The notes beneath the pieces are model-generated. The model was not told the origin of the DNA. It did no database searches and worked only from the letters and a program-made list of their open reading frames with translations. A program made the position numbers and the translations under genes. Below, piece after piece: positions 54,870 through 62,258 of a stretch of DNA of 64,000 nucleotides (the first letter of the stretch is position 1; every line of letters starts with the position of its first letter). Source of the DNA: CAIKLP01 sp965279595. GTDB taxonomy: Bacteria > Bacteroidota > Bacteroidia > Sphingobacteriales > Sphingobacteriaceae. Location of the stretch: the NCBI GenBank assembly GCA_965279595.1, contig OZ257246.1, positions 558,001-622,000 of the forward strand, written 5' to 3'.

Positions 54870-55583
54870 CTAAGGTAAACTTATTTTGGAATTTTTTAAG
54901 GGTAGATTGGGTATTGTCAATTTATATTGAACTTCAAATTCACCTTTGGGTCCCTTTTCGATTTTAATCTGGTCAGGGTGTTCTCTTAATTCTAAAATAT
55001 TAATTCTTTCATTTGGATCAGCGTGATTAAGCTCATCACAATCATGGATCGCCATTGCAGTTGCAACAAAATCATCTTTTGGATAGAAGAAAATTCCTTT
55101 ATCCCCTAGCCTATCCTCCACTACTGCTCCGACTCTCTTACCCATTCTGGTTGTAACTGGTGCACATAAAACGTAGACTTTATCAACTGGTAATTGATTG
55201 GTAATTGAAACACATACTCTGCAAAGAATTAAACTCCCAATTCCCATCCCTGCCACTTCCATTGAATTCCACATTCCACAAATTTCACAACAACCTTCTC
55301 TAACTAACTCAAATATCTTTGGATCATAATGACCTAATGCAAATTCAATTGGTAATGGAATTTTATTGTCTACCATTTGTACTCTTGCACCACCATAAAC
55401 TTTATTTCCTGTTTCATCCTCTACAATAATAACAATCGTACTCTCACTTTTTACCCAATCAGTATTGCTTGATGTAACTTTTGCTACACCAAAATGAATT
55501 TCTAATAATCGACGATGGCCTTCTATGAATTTATAGCATGCCTCTTGATCATCAATTGCTCTAAATGCACGAATTATAATCAT
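54870..55583 (-). CDS. GNAT-like protein, possible N-acyl (autoinducer/acyl amino acid synthase-like) transferase
   Basis: A 237-residue cytoplasmic protein of uncertain family. The middle (VYGGARVQMVD, then EICGMWNSMEVAGMGIGSLILCRVCV) resembles the central strands and acyl-CoA loop of GNAT acyltransferases. The EICGMWNS segment recalls the WEISRFAV strand of autoinducer synthases and N-acyl amino acid synthases. Catalysis is not proven by any motif. It lies 18 bases after the E1-like gene and 3 bases before the 7TMR-DISM kinase, so it probably makes or modifies a molecule linked to that signalling operon. An alternative is an inactive GNAT-fold sensor. Confidence 0.5.
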   Translation of the reverse strand: MIIIRAFRAIDDQEACYKFIEGHRRLLEIHFGVAKVTSSNTDWVKSESTIVIIVEDETGNKVYGGARVQMVDNKIPLPIEFALGHYDPKIFELVREGCCEICGMWNSMEVAGMGIGSLILCRVCVSITNQLPVDKVYVLCAPVTTRMGKRVGAVVEDRLGDKGIFFYPKDDFVATAMAIHDCDELNHADPNERINILELREHPDQIKIEKGPKGEFEVQYKLTIPNLPLKNSKISLP

Positions 55584-55601
55584 TGTTGTTGTTGTGCTAA
55601 T

Positions 55602-56699
55602 TTACTTGATGATATCTTCAAAATCAACATAAAATCTTCCGGATACTGTAATTTGATTAAGTAACAATCTTCTTGCAGTATCAGTAACCATTGCACCTCC
55701 CAAAACTACCGATGAGGCCAATTGCGGCCAAGTTGTAATTGTTTTCCCCATTTCAGATAAAGACAATTTCATTCTTTCTGAAATTGATTCTATACCTACC
55801 ATTGCCCCTAACATGGGCACTTTTTCTTGATTGGATAAATCCTTTAATGCTTCTAAATTAGTAATACCTGCAGGAATTAATCCATGTAATAATTCCCGAT
55901 TGGGTTCTAAATCATATCGCTCAATATCCAACATGCCTCTATCATTTGTATCCATCAAAATTGGAACACGTAATTCTCTAGCTTTAATTCTACTTAATAT
56001 TTTAATGTCTAAGCCATCACATTCTTCTACTAACAAATCAATTTTTTTCTCTTTTGAAAAGAAATCGTCGATGTTAGATTCTGTAATTCCATCAGTATAA
56101 CAAATCACTTTTAAATAAGGATCTAATTCTAGAATCTCTCTTGCTGCAACCACTACTTTTGAAATTCCAATATTACTTACACTTGTTCTTATGCGATTCA
56201 TATTACTCAACTCAATCACATCAAAATCTGCCAAACGCAATTCAGAACAAACACGCTCCATTGCTAATGTTAAAGCAATTGACTGCCCAACAGAAAGGCC
56301 AATTATTCCAATGGTTTTAGTTTGTAATAAATCTCTTTCTTCAGGTGTAATTTTATATAAATTTCTACTTGTACGTAATTCAATAAACTCTTTCGCTGAT
56401 AAAAGATGAACTATCTTATTTGACCAAGGATAATAAACCCATGTACCATACTCATCAATAGGTTTGTTATCGACTAATAATTCAATTTCTCTTTTTACCT
56501 CTTCTTCAGTCAATTTTTGCTGAGGATTTCTAATTTTTATAAGCTCTCTAATCTGGCTTTCAATTTGATCACAAATTTGAAGATTGCTATTTTTTGAAAT
56601 AAGTGATTCGAAAGCTTTGCGTTGCGACGAAATTTTGAGTTCAAAAAAACTTGGTAAATAGCCACTATTTATCTGTACATTTTCTTGGGATTCAAACAT
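55602..56699 (-). CDS. E1/ThiF-like protein of the Rv1355c type
   Basis: A 365-residue protein with a Rossmann-type E1 domain. KTIGIIGLSVGQSIALTLAM starts near residue 128. LRLADFDVIELSNMNR, SNIGISKVVVAAREI, DLLVEECDGLDIK and DTNDRGMLDIERYDLEP follow. These segments match the ThiF domain of Rv1355c-like proteins. Rv1355c also carries a nitroreductase half that is absent here. E1 domains adenylate a C-terminal carboxylate. I see no CxxC zinc pair and no obvious catalytic cysteine, so a non-ubiquitin-like activation is likely. It is the first gene of the signalling operon, immediately upstream of the GNAT-like gene. Confidence 0.83.
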   Translation of the reverse strand: MFESQENVQINSGYLPSFFELKISSQRKAFESLISKNSNLQICDQIESQIRELIKIRNPQQKLTEEEVKREIELLVDNKPIDEYGTWVYYPWSNKIVHLLSAKEFIELRTSRNLYKITPEERDLLQTKTIGIIGLSVGQSIALTLAMERVCSELRLADFDVIELSNMNRIRTSVSNIGISKVVVAAREILELDPYLKVICYTDGITESNIDDFFSKEKKIDLLVEECDGLDIKILSRIKARELRVPILMDTNDRGMLDIERYDLEPNRELLHGLIPAGITNLEALKDLSNQEKVPMLGAMVGIESISERMKLSLSEMGKTITTWPQLASSVVLGGAMVTDTARRLLLNQITVSGRFYVDFEDIIK

Positions 56700-56823
56700 G
56701 TAGTAGCAAATTTGAGTAAAAAACAGGGTTAATAAAGATTAAATATCCAAAAAAATATTCGATATTTATTAAAAATAGCCCAATAATTTAAATTCCAGTA
56801 GAAAAAACAATAGACTTAGCATT

Positions 56824-57288
56824 ATGTCAGAAGAACGTATTAAAATATTATATGTTGATGATGAGGAAAATAACTTAAATTCTTTTAAGGCAGCTTTCAG
56901 AAGAGAATTTGATGTAACAGTTGCCATATCAGCAGTTGAAGCAAAAGAAAAATTAAAAACAGATTCTTTCGAAATTATAATTACTGATCAGCGCATGCCT
57001 GGCATGACTGGGGTTGAGTTTCTAGCATCTATTATATCAGAATATCCTGAAGCAATTAGAATGCTATTGACAGGCTATGCTGACATTCAAGCTGTAATAG
57101 ACGCGATTAATAAAGGACAAATTTATCAATACATAACAAAGCCTTGGGATGAACAACAAATGAGAGTTGTAATTACCAATGCCTATGAAATTTTCTCATT
57201 AAGAAAAGAAAATAAAGAATTGATGCGGAGTTTGATAAGAGCAAATGAACAATTAGAATTTTTATTGCGTCAGAAATTATTATCCTAA
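56824..57288 (+). CDS. stand-alone response regulator receiver protein
   Basis: A 154-residue receiver (VDDEENNLNSF; Asp55 in IITDQRMPGMTGVEF; LLTGYADIQAV; KPWDEQQ) followed by a 35-residue coiled-coil-like helix without an output domain. The receiver closely resembles that of the receiver-kinase at 51603-52691. Such NNLNSF receivers are usually joined to HD-GYP or kinase modules, which are absent here. Output may be by protein contact. The stop codon directly abuts the ATG of the TPR-CHAT gene (0-base gap), so the two are translated together. It diverges from the E1-like operon across 124 bases. Confidence 0.92.
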   Translation: MSEERIKILYVDDEENNLNSFKAAFRREFDVTVAISAVEAKEKLKTDSFEIIITDQRMPGMTGVEFLASIISEYPEAIRMLLTGYADIQAVIDAINKGQIYQYITKPWDEQQMRVVITNAYEIFSLRKENKELMRSLIRANEQLEFLLRQKLLS

Positions 57289-60200
57289 ATGATTCAATCA
57301 AGTAATAGAAAAATAATTCTTTTCTTTCTATGCTTATTACAATGCATATTAAATGCATGCCAACCAAAAAATATTAATTCAAAAATAATTGCAGTTGATA
57401 GCAATTTGTATTTTGCAGATCAATTTTTCAAGAATGGAGACTTTGCATCCGCAATTCCAATTTATGATTCACTTAGAAAACAATCTCAAGTTCAAAAAAA
57501 ATGGGATGAATTTCTTAACTATAGCACAAAACTTGCAAATACATTAAGGGAAAATGGTGAGTATGAAAAAGCTCTATTTATATTAAATAAAACGCAGCAA
57601 ACAACTAACTTATTAGTTGATAAGAATAGTTTGTTATATGCAAGTTTCCTTCAAGAATTTTGTGCAAGTAATTATTTCTATTCAAACGTTGATACTGCAA
57701 TTATTCTCATTAAAAAAGCAATACCTATTTTTCAAAACTTCAATGACTCCAATAATATTGGAAAAGCATACAATCATTTAGGTAATTGTATTAGTTTAAA
57801 AGGTGATTATAATAATGCTTTAAATTATTTTTTGTTATCAAAAGATATAAGAGAAAAACATAATGGGAACAATAGTCCTGAACTTGCCATTAGCATTTTT
57901 GGTGTTGCAGGAATGTACTTGGAATTGGGTGATTATGATAGTGCAATATATTATTACCAAAAAGCAATTAAAATTGATGAGCAAACACTTGGTTTAATGC
58001 ACCCTTACCTTGCTGCCGATTATAATAACTTAGGTATTGTTTATTATTACAAATCTGATTTGAATAATGCCATTTCAGAATACAAAAAAGCATTAAACAT
58101 TCGATTAAAGACATTGCCTCCTACTCATGTTGATATAGGTAGTACCTACATCAATATTGGAACAGTATTAAGCGACCAAGGGAACTATTCTGCAGCACTT
58201 TCTTATTTGGAAAAAGGGTTAGCAATTTATACCAAAACTCCACAAACCTATGGTTCTGAAATCGCTAATTGTTATTTAAATATGAGCATGATATATGCCC
58301 ATTTTAATGAATTAGAAAAGAGTATTAGTTTCAATGAAAAATCAATTAATATTCGCAAAAAAATATTTGGTAATGAAAACCCTGAATTAGCTGTAAACTA
58401 TTCTGGATTAGCAATGAATTATGCAAAATTAGGAAATATAAAAATGTCTTTTGAATATCAAAAAAAGTCATTGGACATAAGGCTCAAAAAACTAAAAGAA
58501 AATAATGCCGTTATAGCCAAAACCTATTCGGAATTTGCTTCACTTTTTTACCAAAACAAAGAATTTCATTTGGCGCTCCAAAACCAATTTGAATCGCTAA
58601 AATTTAACAGAAAAGCTTTTGGGAATTACCAGCAAAATATTGCTAATAATTATTTATCAATTGCTACCTATTATACTGAATTAAATTCTAAAGAAGCAGC
58701 CAAAAAATATATAGATAGCGCTCTTCAGATTACCTATAAAATTAAAGAAACAAAAAAGGACAATAGCTTAGATAAAATAATTCTGCAAATTTTAACACTG
58801 CAATTGAAAAACAAATTTTCTCACATTCAAAATGAAAATATTGGAGAATTGAAAACCTGTTTAAGAATTTCAAATGAAATAAGTCTTTTAAGCAATTCTA
58901 TTAGAAAAACCTTAATTAGAGATGATTCCAAATTTGAATTTTCAAACTACTGCAAAGAGTCATTTAATATTGCTATACAATGTTGTTATATTTTAAATAA
59001 AAAACTGCGAAATGAAAGCTATACATCAACAGCTTTTGGTTATATCGAAAAATCTAAGTCATTAGCGCTACTTGAAGTTTTAAATAATAAAAATTCAATG
59101 TCTTTCAAATTGCCTGATAGTCTAATAAAAAAAGAAAAACAATTATTAGAAAATATAGGTGCATATCAACATTTACTAAATGAACAGCATGATAATAACA
59201 ACCCAGATACATTAAAAATTAAGAAATGGAATGAAATAGTTTTTGATACTAAATTTAAGTTAGAAGAATTAATTCTGAACTTTGAAAAAAATTATCCTGA
59301 CTATTATAATTTAAAATATTCTAATGTTAGTAAAACCAGTGAAGAAATTCAAAAACAATTACAAGAAGATGAATTGATATTAGATTACTATATAGATGCT
59401 GATGATATATTTTGTTTGTCTATTTCCAACAAAGAAAGTAAATTATATAAGATTGCTGTTAGCCCAAAAAAATTAGATAGCATTATCACCATTTATAGAA
59501 ATTCAATCCTTACTAACAAAATTAACCCCTTTATTTCAAGTGCGTCATCACTTTCAAATTTGCTATTCTTGCCATTTGTTGAAGGCAAAACAAATATTAC
59601 AATAATTCCAGATGGCAAAATTTCAAGTATCTCATTTGAAACCTTAATTTCAAAGAAAGCTGAAGCTAATTATAAAAAAATAAATTACTTAATAAATAAT
59701 TACTCCATTTCATACCATGTTGCGGCAAGCTTTTTATTGACAAATCAAAATCAAAAGCAAAAAAAATACACCTCGAGGTATGTGGGGTTTGCGCCTACAC
59801 ATCAAGCAGAGGAATTAGAAAAAATAAAACTTACAAAACTTAACTCTTCTAGTGATGAAGTTCAAGAGGCATCAGAAATTTTAAATGGAAAAAAATTCAT
59901 CGGAGAAAACATATCTATCGAACAATTTAAAAATGAATCGAAAAACAATGCCATCATTCATATTGCTTCGCATTTTTTGATTGATAAGAATAATTCATTA
60001 AACAGTTCATTATTATTTTCAAATTCAGGAAAAATTGAAAAGCTGAGAGTAGCTGATATTTACAACATGAATTTAGATGCACAATTAGTTATGCTCCTTG
60101 CATGCAGCACAGGTGAAGGGGAAATTCAACAAGGGGAAGGTGTAATGAATGCTTCTAGATCATTTTTATATGCAGGAGCAAATGAGTTAATCATGAGCAT

Positions 60201-60504
60201 TTGGCCCATTAGCGATCGTGCTACAAAAGAAATCAGTATCCTCTTTTTGAAAAATTTAAATGATGGGATGCCAGAGAAAGAGGCTTTACGTAAAGCGAAA
60301 TTAGCTTATTTGAATTCTTCTGATAGAATTGCCTCTGCACCTTTTTTATGGGGATCTATCATATATTTAGGAAATAATAATTCGAAAATTCAAACAAATA
60401 ATAATTGGAGCGAAATTTTTGGAATTCTAATTGTTTCGTTAATTATTTCACTTGTAATTTATTCAAGCTTTTTTTATAAGCGCTTTAATAATTCGAAAGC
60501 TTGA
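57289..60504 (+). CDS. TPR-CHAT (caspase-like) lipoprotein
   Basis: A 1071-residue protein. A signal with lipobox ILNAC (about residue 24) predicts lipidation and export. About ten tetratricopeptide repeats (residues 30-480; e.g. AISEYKKALNIRLKTLPP, YSAALSYLEKGLAIY) follow. A linker leads to a C-terminal CHAT domain with the caspase-type dyad His895 (IIHIASHF) and Cys939 (LLACSTGEGE). A final membrane helix (about residues 1045-1062) precedes a short basic tail. The protease would thus be anchored in the periplasm at both ends. CHAT proteases cleave specific partner proteins when their TPRs bind a trigger. Neighbours are a receiver protein and a convergent anti-sigma gene overlapping by 31 bases. 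Confidence 0.9.
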   Translation: MIQSSNRKIILFFLCLLQCILNACQPKNINSKIIAVDSNLYFADQFFKNGDFASAIPIYDSLRKQSQVQKKWDEFLNYSTKLANTLRENGEYEKALFILNKTQQTTNLLVDKNSLLYASFLQEFCASNYFYSNVDTAIILIKKAIPIFQNFNDSNNIGKAYNHLGNCISLKGDYNNALNYFLLSKDIREKHNGNNSPELAISIFGVAGMYLELGDYDSAIYYYQKAIKIDEQTLGLMHPYLAADYNNLGIVYYYKSDLNNAISEYKKALNIRLKTLPPTHVDIGSTYINIGTVLSDQGNYSAALSYLEKGLAIYTKTPQTYGSEIANCYLNMSMIYAHFNELEKSISFNEKSINIRKKIFGNENPELAVNYSGLAMNYAKLGNIKMSFEYQKKSLDIRLKKLKENNAVIAKTYSEFASLFYQNKEFHLALQNQFESLKFNRKAFGNYQQNIANNYLSIATYYTELNSKEAAKKYIDSALQITYKIKETKKDNSLDKIILQILTLQLKNKFSHIQNENIGELKTCLRISNEISLLSNSIRKTLIRDDSKFEFSNYCKESFNIAIQCCYILNKKLRNESYTSTAFGYIEKSKSLALLEVLNNKNSMSFKLPDSLIKKEKQLLENIGAYQHLLNEQHDNNNPDTLKIKKWNEIVFDTKFKLEELILNFEKNYPDYYNLKYSNVSKTSEEIQKQLQEDELILDYYIDADDIFCLSISNKESKLYKIAVSPKKLDSIITIYRNSILTNKINPFISSASSLSNLLFLPFVEGKTNITIIPDGKISSISFETLISKKAEANYKKINYLINNYSISYHVAASFLLTNQNQKQKKYTSRYVGFAPTHQAEELEKIKLTKLNSSSDEVQEASEILNGKKFIGENISIEQFKNESKNNAIIHIASHFLIDKNNSLNSSLLFSNSGKIEKLRVADIYNMNLDAQLVMLLACSTGEGEIQQGEGVMNASRSFLYAGANELIMSIWPISDRATKEISILFLKNLNDGMPEKEALRKAKLAYLNSSDRIASAPFLWGSIIYLGNNNSKIQTNNNWSEIFGILIVSLIISLVIYSSFFYKRFNNSKA

Positions 60505-61208
60505 TTTGCATAATCAGAATTACTTTTACTTATTTTTTCAGCGGCTAATTTTGCTTTATCATTTTGTTCCATTCTCAACAATGTTAAACACAAATACCAA
60601 TTAGCAACTTGATCAATCTCTTCAATTCCAGAACTAATAGATTCTAATTTCAATTTCGCTAATTCTAAATTATTTAATTCTAAGTTGGAAAGTCCAATAT
60701 ATAAAGTCACTAAGGTTTGAATAGTATCATTGCTACTTTGCACTTTATTTAATGAAGCAATCCCTTCAGTATATTTAGCTGCTTCATATAATTGCAATGC
60801 AGTATTGAATTCATCTTTGTTTAGCTCTGTACCTCTTACAATTGGATTGATAGAAGGATAAACTTTATGAAACTCATCATATACTGTTTCGGTATTTACA
60901 AAAATAAAAGTTGAAGCTACCAATATGATTAGAAATGCAGCAAATGACATCCACTTATAGTGTCGATTTGAATTCGTACTTTTTATAGATATAACTTTTG
61001 ATGTAGGAATTTCAAACTTAACATGATTTAAATTAATTACCTTCTCGAATTCTAAATTTGCATCAATTGCAGCACTGCAAAGTTCACAGCTTGTCATGTG
61101 TAATTCAACTGCCCTTAATTCATCCTTACTCAAAGTGTTTTTAACATATCCTTCGAGTTGCTCTTTAGTTAAGCATGATGTTCTTAAAAATATATCTTCC
61201 TTCAACAT
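60474..61208 (-). CDS. zinc-finger anti-sigma factor with TPR-like periplasmic domain
   Basis: A 244-residue transmembrane anti-sigma protein. The N-terminal cytoplasmic part has the ZAS motif HxxxCxxC (His37, Cys41, Cys44) that holds ECF sigma factors inactive. One membrane helix (about residues 87-104) is followed by a periplasmic domain of about 140 residues made of TPR-like helices (ALQLYEAAKYTEGIASL, NLELNNLELAKLKLESI). It lies 1 base after the sigma gene, the usual order. The 3' end overlaps the TPR-CHAT gene by 31 bases on the other strand. Control by a periplasmic event is expected; cleavage by the CHAT protein is a hypothesis. Confidence 0.85.
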   Translation of the reverse strand: MLKEDIFLRTSCLTKEQLEGYVKNTLSKDELRAVELHMTSCELCSAAIDANLEFEKVINLNHVKFEIPTSKVISIKSTNSNRHYKWMSFAAFLIILVASTFIFVNTETVYDEFHKVYPSINPIVRGTELNKDEFNTALQLYEAAKYTEGIASLNKVQSSNDTIQTLVTLYIGLSNLELNNLELAKLKLESISSGIEEIDQVANWYLCLTLLRMEQNDKAKLAAEKISKSNSDYANQAFELLKRL

Positions 61209-61209
61209 A

Positions 61210-61773
61210 TCAGTTCGTATCCCTAGTTAAAACGAGTTTTAAATTCCTTTTACCATTTTGTATGTAACTCTTTACTTGGTTGTAATTTAATTTTGTTTGT
61301 TCTACAATTTGTTGGTAAGACAACTCTTTTAAATAAAACAACTCTAAACAATTTCTTTGCTCGTCATTCAGTTTCAATAATGCATCTTTCAAATCTTGTT
61401 CTTTTGATTCTAATAGTTGCATATCAGTTAGATGATCTTTCTCTGCAAATTCCATATAGGTATTTTCATTTCCCATACTTTCTAAAGGAACAAGCTCAAA
61501 TCGCTTGTTTTGCTTCAAAACCATCAAACAATGGTTCTTAGTGGAAATATATAACCATGAACTAAAATAGCTAATGGAATATTTTTTCAAATCAGTTACC
61601 AGTTTCTCAAAAATGTCCATTACAACATCATTACAGTCATTTTCATCTTTCAAATATTTGAAAGCCACGGAATATACAAGGTGAGAATACCTTTGATAAA
61701 GCTCTCCAATTAGGCTCATATCGCCATTTTCGCGATAAAGTTGAATAATTTCTAATTCTGAGCGTGCAGACAT
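61210..61773 (-). CDS. ECF-type RNA polymerase sigma factor
   Basis: A 187-residue sigma-70 family protein with region 2 (GELYQRYSHLVYSVAFKYLK, DENDCNDVVMDIFEKL, FSSWLYISTKNHC) and region 4 (LNDEQRNCLELFYLKELSYQQI, LNYNQVKSYIQNGKRNLKLVL). It lacks regions 1 and 3, as ECF factors do. It is followed 1 base later by its anti-sigma partner. Targets are unknown. No matching autoregulated promoter could be identified in the 83-base space to the divergent gene. Confidence 0.93.
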   Translation of the reverse strand: MSARSELEIIQLYRENGDMSLIGELYQRYSHLVYSVAFKYLKDENDCNDVVMDIFEKLVTDLKKYSISYFSSWLYISTKNHCLMVLKQNKRFELVPLESMGNENTYMEFAEKDHLTDMQLLESKEQDLKDALLKLNDEQRNCLELFYLKELSYQQIVEQTKLNYNQVKSYIQNGKRNLKLVLTRDTN

Positions 61774-61856
61774 AATTCGAATTTAGTAAATTACTTTAGA
61801 ATTAATATTTCCATGCTTATGGAATTTCAAGTCACTGACACTCTTTAATTGAAATT

Positions 61857-62252
61857 ATGAAAACTAAACTTTTAATTTCAGTATTCCTCTTTATAAGTTG
61901 TTTTAGCTTTGGACAATCAAATACTAATCTATTTAGATTTGGATATGGTGGAGGTTTTACTGGCATGAGTACAGTGTACATTTTAAAATCTGATGGTATT
62001 ATTCAAAAAGAGAATCAAGATGGAACTGTAGTAGATTTCAAAAAAATATCTGATACAAAAATTAAAAAATTCCTAAAAGAAGCAAAAAAAATAAAGTTGA
62101 GCACCTATCGACTTTCTGAGCCAGGTAATATTTATTTTTTCATAACCTATGAAAGCAATACGGTAACATGGGGAAATCCAGCAATAAAAACACCAAAGAA
62201 AATAAATAAATTCTATCAAAAATTATTAAATGAAGTAAAACCAACAAAATAA
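61857..62252 (+). CDS. small exported protein, emfourin-like candidate M4-peptidase inhibitor
   Basis: A 131-residue protein with a signal peptide (about residues 1-20, SFGQ). The mature part opens with FGYGGGFTGMSTVY (GGGFTG at 31-36). It then has a helix with KKFLKEAKKIKLS, a strand around PGNIYFFITYESN, and a W in VTWGNP. A glycine-rich GGFTG start, an internal L-x-x-A helix and a Tyr/Phe strand are the layout I recall for emfourin, a protein inhibitor of M4 peptidases whose gene sits beside the peptidase gene. The next gene, 6 bases downstream, encodes an M4 peptidase. The similarity is from memory and short, so the call is tentative. Confidence 0.45.
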   Translation: MKTKLLISVFLFISCFSFGQSNTNLFRFGYGGGFTGMSTVYILKSDGIIQKENQDGTVVDFKKISDTKIKKFLKEAKKIKLSTYRLSEPGNIYFFITYESNTVTWGNPAIKTPKKINKFYQKLLNEVKPTK

Positions 62253-62258
62253 ATTACT

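Noticed and set aside
56824..61773. TPR-CHAT gene as part of a type III-E CRISPR (Craspase) system
   Set aside because: No Cas7-11, Csx30, Cas1/Cas2 or repeat array is present, and the protein has an export signal and membrane helix unlike Csx29.
61806..61824. inverted repeat TTCCAT-GCTT-ATGGAA in the sigma-factor upstream region
   Set aside because: Only six pairs without a T-run or similarity to ECF promoter motifs; too weak in AT-rich DNA to call.
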